NCBI RefSeq assembly: GCF_000739735.1
Contig: NZ_BBJF01000005.1
Location: 434,001-498,000, forward strand
Length of the DNA stretch: 64,000 nucleotides
Origin: Paraburkholderia ginsengisoli NBRC 100965
GTDB taxonomy: Bacteria; Pseudomonadota; Gammaproteobacteria; Burkholderiales; Burkholderiaceae
Reading direction: 5' to 3'
Positions 9,318 through 18,369 of this stretch are shown here, piece by piece; position 1 is the stretch's first letter, and each line of letters begins with the position of its first letter. The translations under genes were made by a program, and so were the position numbers. Under the pieces are notes generated by a model, which saw only the letters and a list, made by a program, of their open reading frames with translations, had not been told where the DNA came from and ran no database searches.

Positions 9318-10445
9318 ATGACGAACTCACCTGTGAACATCCTGATCGTCGACGACATCGTCCACAACATTACCGCGCTCGAAGCGCTGCTCGCGCGGCC
9401 GGATATCGCGGTGCTGGTCGCCGATTCGGGTACCGCTGCGCTCGATCTGCTGCTCAAGCACGAGGTCGCGCTGGCGATTCTCGACGTCAACATGCCGGGC
9501 ATGAACGGCTTCGAACTCGCCGCGCTGATGCGTGGCAGCCCGCGCACCTCGCATGTGCCGATCATCTTCCTGACGGCGACCGCGCAGGACGCGTCGCGCA
9601 CGTTCCGCGGCTATGAAGCGGGCGCGGTCGACTTCCTGTACAAGCCTTTCGACCCGCGCATCCTGCAATCGAAGGTTGACGTGTTCGTTCAGCTCGAACA
9701 GCAGAAGCGCCAGCTCGCCGCGCAACTCGTGACCACGCGCCAGATGCTGGAGGCCAACGAGATGCTGATGGCGGTGCTGAGTCACGACCTGCGCACGCCG
9801 CTCGGCGCGGTGCTGGCATCGGCGGAATACCTGATGCGCACGGCCGCGGACGAGCAGTCGGTCACCGTGGCCACGCGTGTGAAGAACAGTTCGCTGCGTA
9901 TGGCGCGGATGGTCGATCAGCTGCTGAACCTCGCGCGTTTGCAAGGCGGCCGCCTGCCGTTGCAGCCGCGCTCGATCGAATTGGCGACGCTGTGCCGTTC
10001 GGTGATCGATGAATTCGCGTCGCAGAAGAGCGGCAAGCGGATCGTGTTCGACAGCCACGGCAACACGGCGGGCGCGTGGGATACGGATCTGGTCTGGCAG
10101 GCGGTGTCGAATCTGGTCAGCAACGCGCTGCATCATGGCGCGCCGGCGGGGGACATCCGCGTCGAGGTGGATGGCGACGCGGTCGAGTCGGTGCGCCTGA
10201 AGGTCTCCAATCGCGGCACGATTCCGGCCGAGGTGTTTCCACATCTGTTCAAGGCCTTCGGGCCGAACAGCAGCGGCGCGCGTTCGCGTGAGGGCCTGGG
10301 GCTCGGGCTGCATATCGTGCAGGAGATCGCGCGGATGCATGGCGGCAGCGTCAGCGTCGAATCGAACGAAGCGGCGGGGACCGTATTTACGATTGAATTG
10401 CCGAGAATGGTGACATTGCAGCGCGGGTCGTTCACGCGCACTTAA
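9318..10445 (+). CDS. Receiver-histidine kinase protein (REC-HisKA-HATPase)
   Basis: Soluble 375-residue two-component protein. The receiver domain (about 1-125) has the acidic pocket IVDD, acceptor Asp56 (ILDVNMPG) and the YKPF lysine; the kinase part has acceptor His156 (LSHDLRTPL), an N-box (NLVSNALHHG) and the G-box GLGLGLHIV. No membrane segment is visible, so it is likely cytoplasmic and takes its signal as phosphate on Asp56. It lies 9 bases after the methylesterase gene and is the last member of the operon. Such REC-HK proteins commonly close phosphorelays started by a hybrid kinase. Confidence 0.92.
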   Translation: MTNSPVNILIVDDIVHNITALEALLARPDIAVLVADSGTAALDLLLKHEVALAILDVNMPGMNGFELAALMRGSPRTSHVPIIFLTATAQDASRTFRGYEAGAVDFLYKPFDPRILQSKVDVFVQLEQQKRQLAAQLVTTRQMLEANEMLMAVLSHDLRTPLGAVLASAEYLMRTAADEQSVTVATRVKNSSLRMARMVDQLLNLARLQGGRLPLQPRSIELATLCRSVIDEFASQKSGKRIVFDSHGNTAGAWDTDLVWQAVSNLVSNALHHGAPAGDIRVEVDGDAVESVRLKVSNRGTIPAEVFPHLFKAFGPNSSGARSREGLGLGLHIVQEIARMHGGSVSVESNEAAGTVFTIELPRMVTLQRGSFTRT

Positions 10446-10541
10446 GCGCGTCGCCGCGGCGCCGCGCGAACCGCCGGGCGCCGCTCACGCTGTGCTACGC
10501 TTGCCGGAACCCCATTCCCGCAACGCGACCCGAATCCCATC

Positions 10542-11360
10542 ATGCGTTCCTGGCGCATCGCTCCACCGCAACGAAGCGGGCAGATCAGCACCGCGCGCGC
10601 GACCGACCTCGTCATGGCGATCTCGCACCCCGACGCCGACGCGCTCGCCGCCAGCATCCTGAAGACCGTCGGCGATTCGCTGCCGGTTTCGCAGTGCACG
10701 ATCTTCGCGTACGAGTTCGATGCGCGGCCGCGCACGGTGTCGGCCGCGGATCATCGCGGCGGGCGCTTTCTGCGCGACATCGCCGACCGCTACGCCACGC
10801 ATTTTTACGCGCTCGACGGCAATCGCGCGATCGTCGGCCGCACTGCGGATGCAAAGGCTCGCGACGCGCTGGTGCTGCACCAGCAGCAGAGCGACGAGAT
10901 CGAAAACGAAGCGTACCGCGCGGCCTGCTATGCGCAGCCCAACGTGTCCGACCGGCTGTCGCTGCTGGTGCAACCGATGGAGCGCGTCTGGCTGTCGATC
11001 AATCTGTATCGCGACAGCGCGTACGGCAGTTTCGCGGCGGGCGAGCTGGAGCACATCGAGCGTGTCGCGCATCTGTTCGCGCACGCCGCGAAAAGCCACT
11101 ACGCACTTAACGGACAGCATCAGCAGGGACCGGCCGCCGCGATGCTCGCGCGTGTTCGGCGCGCGTGCCCGCAACTCACGCCGCGCGAACTCGACGTGCT
11201 GCGCGGCACGCTCGAAGGTGCGAGCGCCGCCGAGATCGCCGCGCAGATGGGCGTCAAGCCCGCGAGCGTCGTCACGTATCAGAAGCGCGCGTATGCGCGG
11301 CTCGGCATTTCCAGTCAGCGGCAGTTGTTCGCGCTGTGCATGCAGCGGGAGCGCGGCTGA
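10542..11360 (+). CDS. LuxR-family transcriptional regulator
   Basis: Protein of 272 residues with a C-terminal LuxR-type helix-turn-helix (LTPRELDVLRGTLEGASAAE to about residue 265). The N-terminal 190 residues show no receiver acceptor Asp and no autoinducer-domain motif that I recognise, so the input domain is unassigned. The gene lies 96 bases after the signalling operon on the same strand and could be a downstream output of it, but no shared promoter or terminator proves this. No convincing ribosome-binding site was seen before ATG 10542. Confidence 0.88.
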   Translation: MRSWRIAPPQRSGQISTARATDLVMAISHPDADALAASILKTVGDSLPVSQCTIFAYEFDARPRTVSAADHRGGRFLRDIADRYATHFYALDGNRAIVGRTADAKARDALVLHQQQSDEIENEAYRAACYAQPNVSDRLSLLVQPMERVWLSINLYRDSAYGSFAAGELEHIERVAHLFAHAAKSHYALNGQHQQGPAAAMLARVRRACPQLTPRELDVLRGTLEGASAAEIAAQMGVKPASVVTYQKRAYARLGISSQRQLFALCMQRERG

Positions 11361-11483
11361 GCCGTTTGCGAAAAGCGCGGCGGTTCGTATTGCGCGGGCG
11401 CGCATCGATGCGCGGTTCAGCGGTCACTCCGCCACCGCTTCAGTTATCGCTTCGACCACCGCTTCGACCATGGCTTCCAGCCG

Positions 11484-12425
11484 CTACGCGCGCTTTGCGC
11501 GCGCCTCGGTTTGGGTCTCGCGGTCCCAGCGTTTCAGCCACGGCACGATGAAATCCGCGAAACCGTCCGCGGGCGGCGACAGCGCGCGCTCTGTCGAGCG
11601 GTACACGCAGACCTCGCGGATCGTTTCCGGATCGACGATGCGCTTCATCACCAGCCCGAACGTGCGCGCGAGCGGCGCGACGTAGGCCGGCGCGAGCGTC
11701 ACGGCCAGCCCCTGGGCTGCGAGCCCGAACGCAGTGGTGACGTTGTCTACCACGTCGACGGGAATGATGCGGGCTTCGACCGGCAGGTTGGCGAGCATCT
11801 GGTCGACGGCCCGCTCGTGGTCGCGGCCGGTGGCGACGATCGGCACGTCGCGCAGATGCTGCCACTGCACGCGGCGCCGCGTGCCCAACGGATGGCTCGG
11901 CGCGCACCACATCACCCACGGGCTCGCGAACGCCGCCTCGCAACGCACGCGCGTGCCGCTTTGCCGGTCCGGCCCGATCGCGAGATCCACGTCGCCGCTC
12001 TCGACGCGCTCCACCAGTTGCTCGACGACGACGTCGCAAATGCGCACGACCACCTTCGGCTTGTCGCGTGCGTAGTCGGCGATGGCCGCGGGCAACGCGG
12101 TGGCCGCCAGCACCAGCGGCGCGCCGACGCGCACGATGCCGGCGGCGCGGTTGCGGATGTCGTCGGCGGATTGCGCGGCGGCGCGCACGTGGCGCAGCAC
12201 CGATTCCGCGGACGCCAGAAAATCCTGCCCCGCGCTCGACAGATCGACGCGCCGCGTGGTCCGGTCGAACAGCCGGAAGCCGAGTTCCGTTTCCAATTCG
12301 GCCAGCAACTGGCTGACCGCCGACGAAGTGAGCCCGAGCCGTTGCGCCGCCGCGCCGATGCTATGCAGATCGACGATGGCGAGAAAAGCTTCGAACTGTC
12401 GAATGGTGACGCGTGTGAGAGGCAT
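11484..12425 (-). CDS. LysR-family transcriptional regulator
   Basis: Typical LTTR of 313 residues: N-terminal winged helix-turn-helix (about 5-64; IGAAAQRLGLTSSAVSQLLA) and a periplasmic-binding-protein-like effector domain. It is transcribed divergently from the aminotransferase-aldolase-reductase genes, the usual arrangement for an LTTR controlling its neighbours. The effector is probably a substrate or intermediate of that pathway (inference). Confidence 0.94.
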   Translation of the reverse strand: MPLTRVTIRQFEAFLAIVDLHSIGAAAQRLGLTSSAVSQLLAELETELGFRLFDRTTRRVDLSSAGQDFLASAESVLRHVRAAAQSADDIRNRAAGIVRVGAPLVLAATALPAAIADYARDKPKVVVRICDVVVEQLVERVESGDVDLAIGPDRQSGTRVRCEAAFASPWVMWCAPSHPLGTRRRVQWQHLRDVPIVATGRDHERAVDQMLANLPVEARIIPVDVVDNVTTAFGLAAQGLAVTLAPAYVAPLARTFGLVMKRIVDPETIREVCVYRSTERALSPPADGFADFIVPWLKRWDRETQTEARAKRA

Positions 12426-12625
12426 TCGGCGATTCTAAAGAAAAACTTACGAATGGTGAAAAATCGGTTGATTGTGCGCGGCGGCCTCGTGGCCGACACT
12501 CGCCCGATCGACGCCTCAGCGCAAACCCGCTTAGACTTCCGATTGACCCTGTGTCACCCGACGCATCATCCGCCTGGAACCAGGCCTTAGCGAGGCCCGT
12601 TCGAGGCCGCCTTCAAGGACTTGCC

Positions 12626-13825
12626 ATGTTCGACCACATTCCCGCCTATCCAGGCGATCCGATTCTCAGCCTGAACGAAGATTTTCAAACGGACCCCCGA
12701 ACGAACAAGGTCAACCTGAGCATCGGCATCTATTTCGACGACGCCGGCAAGCTGCCGGTGATCGACGCCGTGCGTCGCGCGGAAACCGCGCTGCTCGACT
12801 CGATCGGCCCGCGTTCCTATCTGCCGATGGCGGGTCTGCCGCTGTATCGCGAGATGGCGCAGGCGCTGGTGTTCGGCGCGCAGAGCGAGTCGCGCGCCGC
12901 GGGCCGCGTCGCGACGTTGCAGACCCTCGGCGGTTCGGGCGCACTGAAGGTCGGCGCTGATTTTCTGAAGCGCTACTTCCCCGGTTCGTCAATCTGGATC
13001 AGCGACCCGAGCTGGGAAAACCATCGCGTGGTGTTCGAAGGCGCGGGGCTGAGCGTCAACACCTATCCGTACTACGACGAGCAAACAGGCGGCTTACGCT
13101 TCGCCGACATGATCGACACGCTAGGCCGCCTGCCCGAGCGCAGCGTCGTGCTGCTGCATGCGTGTTGCCACAATCCGACCGGCGTCGATCTGAGCGCGGC
13201 GCAATGGGCGGAACTGGTGCCGGTTTTGCAGCGCCGCAAGCTGATCGCGTTCGTCGACATGGCCTACCAGGGTTTCGGCGCGGGCCTCGAAGAGGACGCC
13301 GAATGCGTGCGTCTGCTGGCCGACGCGGGCGTGCCGTTGATCGTCGCGAATTCGTTCTCGAAGAACTTCTCGCTGTATGGCGAGCGTTGCGGCGCGTTGA
13401 GCGTGGTGTGCCAAAGCGCGCAAGAGGCGGCTCGCGTGCTCGGTCAACTGATGTCGGCGGTGCGCGCGAACTACAGCAACCCGCCCACGCACGGCGCGCG
13501 TCTGGTGGCCAACGTGCTCGCCGATGCGTCGTTGCGCGCGTCGTGGGAAGCCGAGCTTGCCACCATGCGCGAGCGCATTCTCGCGATGCGCGGCACGATC
13601 CACGCGGGACTCGCGGGCCGCGTCGATGAAGTGATGCGCGCGCGTTACGTCGCGCAGCGCGGCATGTTCACCTATACGGGCCTGAGCGAAAGCCAGGTCG
13701 AACGGCTGCGCAGCGAATACGCGGTCTATGTGCTGCGCTCGGGTCGCATGTGCGTCGCGGGACTTAACGAACGCAACGCCGGGTATGTGGCGTCGTCGAT
13801 CGCGGCGGTGGTGGCGAGCGCGTAA
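12626..13825 (+). CDS. Class I aromatic/aspartate-type aminotransferase
   Basis: PLP-dependent transaminase of 399 residues in the AspC/TyrB family. The Schiff-base lysine is K246 in NSFSKNFSLYGERCG, a motif typical of this group, and HACCHNPTGVD is the conserved PLP/substrate region. ATG 12626 is chosen over an upstream in-frame GTG because AAGGA precedes it at good spacing and the family N-terminus (MFDHI) begins there. It is the first gene of a three-gene operon with an aldolase and an NADPH-type reductase, so it may interconvert an amino acid and a 2-oxo acid for a dedicated route rather than general tyrosine synthesis (inference). Confidence 0.92.
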   Translation: MFDHIPAYPGDPILSLNEDFQTDPRTNKVNLSIGIYFDDAGKLPVIDAVRRAETALLDSIGPRSYLPMAGLPLYREMAQALVFGAQSESRAAGRVATLQTLGGSGALKVGADFLKRYFPGSSIWISDPSWENHRVVFEGAGLSVNTYPYYDEQTGGLRFADMIDTLGRLPERSVVLLHACCHNPTGVDLSAAQWAELVPVLQRRKLIAFVDMAYQGFGAGLEEDAECVRLLADAGVPLIVANSFSKNFSLYGERCGALSVVCQSAQEAARVLGQLMSAVRANYSNPPTHGARLVANVLADASLRASWEAELATMRERILAMRGTIHAGLAGRVDEVMRARYVAQRGMFTYTGLSESQVERLRSEYAVYVLRSGRMCVAGLNERNAGYVASSIAAVVASA

Positions 13826-13871
13826 CGGCAACCGCATAGCGGCAACTGCCCGCACAGGAAGAACGATAAAC

Positions 13872-14675
13872 ATGGAGACCTCGATGACGACCCTTGAAAA
13901 GCAGCTGGCCACTTTGCCGAAGACCCCCGCCATGCACCCCGACGAATGGCATGCTCGCGTCCAGCTCGCTGCGTGCTATCGGATCTTCGACCTGCTCGGC
14001 TGGACCGAGATGATCTACAACCACATCACGTTGCGGGTGCCCGCGAGTGTGAGCGACGGCGAGCGGCAGTTCCTGATCAATCCATTCGGGCTGCACTACA
14101 GCGAAGTGACGGCGAGCAATCTCGTGAAGATCGATTCGCAAGGACGTGTGCTCGACCGCTCGCCGTATCCGGTGAATCCGGCCGGGTTCGTCGTGCATGC
14201 CGCGATTCACGAGGGCTTGCCCGACGCGCACTGCGTGATGCACACGCACACCACGGCGGGCGTCGCGGTCGCGTGTCTGGAAGACGGCTTGCAGCAGACC
14301 AATTTCTATAGCGCGCAATTGCACGACCGCATCGCGTATCACGACTTCGAGGGCATCACGGTGCACGCGGAGGAGGGCCCGCGTTTGCTGGAACATATCG
14401 GCGACAAACAGGCGGTGATTCTGCGCAATCACGGCTTGCTTGCATGGGGCCGCACGTTGCCGCAAACTTTCGCGATCCTGTGGACGCTCAATCGCGCCTG
14501 CGAAATCCAGATGGCCACGTTCGCGATGGGCCGCGCGCGGCCGGTGCCGGAAGCGGTGGCGATCCGCTGCTCACGCGACGCGTTGCAGTTCGATCCGAAG
14601 CACGGCGCGGGGCAGGACGTATACGACGCGCTGGTGCGGCGAGTGGATCGCATCGACGCGAGCTACAAGGATTGA
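13872..14675 (+). CDS. Class II aldolase/adducin-family protein
   Basis: Metal-dependent aldolase-fold protein of about 267 residues. The zinc-ligand signature is visible as VMHTHTTAG, with the later His in LRNHGLLAWG, as in fuculose-phosphate-type aldolases and related decarboxylases. Substrate cannot be read from the sequence. ATG 13872 has AGGAAG ten bases upstream; ATG 13884 has GGAG six bases upstream and is equally possible. It follows the aminotransferase by 46 bases and precedes the reductase by 50 bases on the same strand. Confidence 0.9.
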   Translation: METSMTTLEKQLATLPKTPAMHPDEWHARVQLAACYRIFDLLGWTEMIYNHITLRVPASVSDGERQFLINPFGLHYSEVTASNLVKIDSQGRVLDRSPYPVNPAGFVVHAAIHEGLPDAHCVMHTHTTAGVAVACLEDGLQQTNFYSAQLHDRIAYHDFEGITVHAEEGPRLLEHIGDKQAVILRNHGLLAWGRTLPQTFAILWTLNRACEIQMATFAMGRARPVPEAVAIRCSRDALQFDPKHGAGQDVYDALVRRVDRIDASYKD

Positions 14676-14725
14676 AGCGCGAATTAACCCATGAACTCAT
14701 GCACGAATCAACCAGGATCGAAGCG

Positions 14726-15709
14726 ATGAAAGTTGTTATCTACGGCGCGGGCGCGATCGGCGGCTGGACGGGCGTCAAGCTCGCGCAGGCCGGCCACGAA
14801 GTCGGCGTGGTGGCGCGTGGCGCGACGCTCGAGGCATTGCACGAGCACGGCTTGCGGCTGATCGAAGGCGGGCTCACGCAGACCGTGCAGGTGAAGGCGA
14901 GCGACAAGCCCGCCGACTTCGGCGTGCAGGATCTCGTGGTGGTCGCGGTCAAGGGGCCGGCGATGGCATCGGTGGCCGCGCAGATCGCGCCGCTGCTCGG
15001 CCCGCAAACGATCGTGCTGACCGCTATGAACGGCGTGCCGTGGTGGTTCTGCGACGGACTCGGCCGCGATTTCGCCGGCCGGCGCTTGAAGTCGATCGAT
15101 CCGAACGGCGCGATCGCCGCGGCGATTCCCAGCGCGCAGACCGTGGGCTGCGTGGTGCATGCGAGCTGCCTCGTCGAAGCGCCGGGCGTGATCCGGCATC
15201 ATCAGGGCAATGGGCTGATCGTCGGCGAGGCGACCGGCGAGGCGAGCGAGCGTGTGGCGGCGCTGACGCAAACGCTCGTGGCGGCAGGCTTCAACGCGAC
15301 GATGTCGGCGCAGATTCAGCGCGACGTCTGGTACAAGCTGTGGGGCAACATGACGATGAATCCGGTCAGCGCGATCACAGGTGCGACGACCGACCGGATT
15401 CTCGGCGACGAACTGGTGCGCGGTTTCGTCACGAGCATCATGCTGGAGGCGAAGGAGATCGGCGCGCGTTTCGGCATTCCGATCGACCAGGCGCCGGCGG
15501 ACCGTCACGAGGTCACGTTGAAACTGGGCGCGATGAAAACGTCGATGCTGCAGGACGTGCAGGCGGGCAAGGCGGTCGAACTCGACGCGCTGGTGGGCGC
15601 GGTGCGCGAGTTGGGGCAACTGACGCGGGTCGCGACGCCGTATACGGATGCGCTGCTCGGGCTCGCGCGTTTGCATGCGAGCACGTTGGGCTTGTATCCG
15701 CGGCAGTGA
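14726..15709 (+). CDS. Ketopantoate reductase-family (ApbA/PanE) oxidoreductase
   Basis: NAD(P)H-dependent 2-oxo-acid reductase family protein, 327 residues. The Rossmann motif GAGAIGG is at residues 7-13, and the conserved catalytic-lysine region DVWYKLWGN and NPVSAITGAT are present. Many members of the family are not pantoate enzymes, and linkage to an aminotransferase and a class II aldolase suggests reduction of a different 2-oxo acid. ATG 14726 was chosen because the nucleotide-binding fold starts immediately after it and GGA lies upstream. Confidence 0.9.
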   Translation: MKVVIYGAGAIGGWTGVKLAQAGHEVGVVARGATLEALHEHGLRLIEGGLTQTVQVKASDKPADFGVQDLVVVAVKGPAMASVAAQIAPLLGPQTIVLTAMNGVPWWFCDGLGRDFAGRRLKSIDPNGAIAAAIPSAQTVGCVVHASCLVEAPGVIRHHQGNGLIVGEATGEASERVAALTQTLVAAGFNATMSAQIQRDVWYKLWGNMTMNPVSAITGATTDRILGDELVRGFVTSIMLEAKEIGARFGIPIDQAPADRHEVTLKLGAMKTSMLQDVQAGKAVELDALVGAVRELGQLTRVATPYTDALLGLARLHASTLGLYPRQ

Positions 15710-15758
15710 GATTGCGGGTTGCCCTCATATCCAGCTTGAGGATCGCGTCACCGTGACA

Positions 15759-16154
15759 ATGGCCGAATCGAAAATGATCAGCATATCGATCCAGCGGACC
15801 CAGCCGGACGTGTATGACTTCATGGCGCGGCCTGCGTCGTTCTCGCGTTGGGCATCGGGTCTCGGCAAGCCTCTCGGCAACGAAGGAACCGTTTGGCGAT
15901 TCGAGGGCGAGACGGGTCCCGTCAAGATCCGCTTCACCGAACCGAATAGATACGGCGTGCTCGATCACTACGTCGAGTTGTCCGATGGCAGTGAGATTTA
16001 CGTGCCGATGCGCGTGATCGCGAATGGCACGGGCACCGAAGTTCAGTTCACGTTGTTCCGTGTGCCAGGCATGAGCGACGAAAAATTCGCCGCCGATTCG
16101 GAATGGGTCTTGCGTGACTTGAACAAACTTAAAGAACTGCTGGAAGCCGGATAA
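15759..16154 (+). CDS. SRPBCC/START-like small protein, function unknown
   Basis: Protein of 131 residues. The pattern of a lipid-cavity helix-grip fold is recognisable: MISISIQRTQPDVYDFMARP near the N-terminus, the central strands GTVWRFEGETGPVKIRF, and a C-terminal helix DSEWVLRDLNKLKELLEAG. Members bind hydrophobic ligands or act as cyclases; the ligand here is unknown. GTG 15753 is another possible start. No operon partner is evident: it lies 49 bases after the reductase and the next gene is on the opposite strand. Confidence 0.72.
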   Translation: MAESKMISISIQRTQPDVYDFMARPASFSRWASGLGKPLGNEGTVWRFEGETGPVKIRFTEPNRYGVLDHYVELSDGSEIYVPMRVIANGTGTEVQFTLFRVPGMSDEKFAADSEWVLRDLNKLKELLEAG

Positions 16155-16260
16155 TCGTCATGCCCTGGCATTAAGCCGCGCACGACAACACACAATGTTC
16201 AAACTGAATATCCGCGCGACGGTCCCCCGCCGGACCCGGACGTAATTCTCCACCGCCCGC

Positions 16261-16560
16261 TTATTCCCGTTGGAAATCCGTCACAAGCGACAACGGCGGC
16301 GAGTCGGTTGCGTGGGCCTTATCTGCAAGAAGCGCCAGCGCCGCGCTCCCGTCGGCGCGCGCGGCCTCTTCCAGCGAAAAGCGGCTTTCACTGAAAGCGA
16401 TGAGTTTGAATCCGCTTCCCGCCACTCGCGGGACGGTGATACCCCAATGCCAGCTTCCATCTTGCTGGAAAACGTGCAATTCAGGGACGGTTGGGCGGTG
16501 TGAAGCCAGGAAAGTCGGCATGGCGCTCCCCGTCATATCGAAACTTACGGCGGTAGTCAT
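16261..16560 (-). CDS. Small conserved-looking hypothetical protein
   Basis: Open frame of 99 codons with coding-like composition. The core contains ELHVFQQDGSWHWGITV and ends with SLVTDFQRE; I recognise no characterised domain. Internal ATG 16521 has GGGGAG just upstream and may be the real start, giving an 86-residue protein. The upstream DNA is AT-rich and could hold its promoter. Confidence 0.6.
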   Translation of the reverse strand: MTTAVSFDMTGSAMPTFLASHRPTVPELHVFQQDGSWHWGITVPRVAGSGFKLIAFSESRFSLEEAARADGSAALALLADKAHATDSPPLSLVTDFQRE

Positions 16561-17090
16561 TGGTTTTCAGTCTATACGCATTTTGCTGCAATGCAATATA
16601 AAGCTTTGTTAAAAAAGAAAAATCGTTGACTGTCACAAATCTGAAAACCGTGAGTTGAAGGCATCTGCGTGACCGACGATGGACGGCGCGTCTTCGTTGG
16701 CGAGGGATGCGGCCGATATATCTATCGCTTCGACCGCCGCTGGGGCGTCGGATCGATGTGAGCAGGTTGCCCGATTCGGTCGCCGTGTCCACGCTCATCG
16801 TCGCGCTCGACGACCCTGTAGTGCTGGTTCGCGATGGACAGGGGACGATCTGCCGGATCATGTGCGTCGGCCGTTCTCCGGTGTTTCGCGGCTTTCCGGC
16901 CACGCGGAGGAATGCAGCGTCGTGAAAGATGACTGCGACGAACACAGCCATTCTGGACATCATCCTTCGGGTTCTGATCAGTCAGGCAGTCATCGGCGAC
17001 TGGACCGTGTGTAGTTCAGAAGGCGAAATCCACGCGCGATGTATTACGTGTCGTGCATCGCGCGCAGACCCGATTGAGCGGCTTCAAACC
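16561..17090. other. Intergenic region with one doubtful small ORF
   Basis: About 530 bases between two minus-strand genes. The first 80 bases are AT-rich for this genome and probably contain the promoter of the small hypothetical gene. A plus-strand frame of 72 codons at 16707-16925 (containing ALDDPVVLVRDGQGTICRIM) has partly coding-like composition but no ribosome-binding site and no recognisable family. Nothing else supportable was seen. Confidence 0.4.
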
Positions 17091-18362
17091 TCAATGCGTT
17101 GCGGTGCTTCCCACCATCTGCGCATCGCTATCGTTCAAGGTCTTGAGAAACGCGATCACATCGCGGATATCGCCCTCCGACCAGACCGGCTTGCCGCCCT
17201 TGTGATTCGTCATCGGCGCATTGATATGGTCGACGTTCCTCTGGTACTTCACCGGCAGGTCGTCGAACCGTTGCTTGCCGCCAGGATGCGGATACCACTT
17301 CTCCGGGTTGGTGTCCCGTTGCACGTAGAAGCGCAACGAGTCTTCCAGCGTGTGGAAGCGGCCGTTGTGGAAGAACGCGCCGCGCGTGGCGACGTTGCGT
17401 AGCGTAGGCGTCCTGAACATACCGCAGTACCAGTCGGTGTTGGCCTTGTCGGTCCGGAATGGGCCGCACAGTCCCATGTCGTAGTACTTCGGGTCCGCGT
17501 TAGCCGGGATCTCCGGATTGCGCGGCACGCCTAGCGTCTGGAAGTTGTAGTCGGTGAACGTCGGGTGTGCGCCGGCAGCGCCTTTTTCGACCAGGTGGCA
17601 CGATGCGCAGTTGCCGCGATCCGGATCGTTGAATAGGGCGAGGCCACGGGCTTCCTGCGTGCTGAACTGCGCCTTGCCGTTCAGTACCTGATCGAACTTG
17701 CTGTCGAAAGGCTGGAAACTGGGATCGTCGAACTGAAACCGTTCGAGCGCTTTACCCAGCGCCGCGAGCGCGTCGGCAGGGCGCGAGAAAATGTCCCGGC
17801 CGAACACCTGGATAAAACGCGCGGCATAAGCACTCCTGCTCAATTTGGCCGTTACGTCGGCAGCATCCGCATTGGCCATCTCGTCGGGGTTCAGCAGGGG
17901 GAAGGCGGCCTGATCGGCGGGGCGGTCGAAGCGCCCGTCCCAGGTGTAGCCTCCGGACGGCATGTTATCGCCGTCCTCAAGGCGTTCCTTGAAGCTGCTC
18001 GCATAGGTGTGCGTCCAGATCGGCACGCGGCGCAGATAACGCAACGAAGGCGTGGCTCGTGCGCCGGGATGCTTCATGTCCGGGCCGCCGAGTTGCACGG
18101 CGAGGCCGTTGGGCGGACCGTAGGCATGCGCCGGGCTGTGACAGCTCGCGCACGACTGTTTGCCTGACGCCGACAGCGACGGATCGAAAAAGGCCAGTTT
18201 GCCGATCTCGGCCATGTCCTTGTTCGAAGGCGCAGCGGAAACGGTAGTGGCGGCGGGGGCACCAATGGCTTCTTCCTCGCGGCCGCATGCCGTCAGGAAG
18301 AGACAGGAAATTAAAAAAAGGGCCGCCCCCCGGACGGTCCCTTTAGTACTGGGAAAGAGCAT
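17091..18362 (-). CDS. Di-haem cytochrome c peroxidase (CcpA/MauG family) lipoprotein
   Basis: Periplasmic protein of 423 residues with two c-type haem motifs, CASCH at 71-75 and CASCH at 252-256, in the arrangement of bacterial cytochrome c peroxidases and MauG-like enzymes. Residues 12-26 form a lipoprotein signal ending in the lipobox LTAC (Cys26), so it should be membrane-anchored. It could reduce peroxide using cytochrome electrons or oxidise a partner; the sequence does not decide. It starts only 7 bases after the phosphoesterase gene and is probably co-transcribed with it, although a terminator-like hairpin overlaps its first codons. Confidence 0.92.
   Translation of the reverse strand: MLFPSTKGTVRGAALFLISCLFLTACGREEEAIGAPAATTVSAAPSNKDMAEIGKLAFFDPSLSASGKQSCASCHSPAHAYGPPNGLAVQLGGPDMKHPGARATPSLRYLRRVPIWTHTYASSFKERLEDGDNMPSGGYTWDGRFDRPADQAAFPLLNPDEMANADAADVTAKLSRSAYAARFIQVFGRDIFSRPADALAALGKALERFQFDDPSFQPFDSKFDQVLNGKAQFSTQEARGLALFNDPDRGNCASCHLVEKGAAGAHPTFTDYNFQTLGVPRNPEIPANADPKYYDMGLCGPFRTDKANTDWYCGMFRTPTLRNVATRGAFFHNGRFHTLEDSLRFYVQRDTNPEKWYPHPGGKQRFDDLPVKYQRNVDHINAPMTNHKGGKPVWSEGDIRDVIAFLKTLNDSDAQMVGSTATH
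18313..18344 (-). terminator. Terminator-like hairpin inside the first codons of the peroxidase gene
   Basis: On the minus strand AAAGGG(a)CCGTCC pairs with GGGCGGCCCTTT (12 bp, one bulged A, GGG loop), and the T run extends beyond the stem (seven T in all, then AATTT). It lies 28 bases after the phosphoesterase stop codon but within codons 6-16 of the peroxidase gene, so it could attenuate transcription between the two genes. Confidence 0.55.
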
Positions 18363-18369
18363 CTATCTT

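Noticed and set aside
16929..17402. Plus-strand ORF overlapping the 3' end of the peroxidase gene
   Set aside because: Only the first 50 codons lie outside the peroxidase gene; the rest is its antisense, and no ribosome-binding site precedes it.
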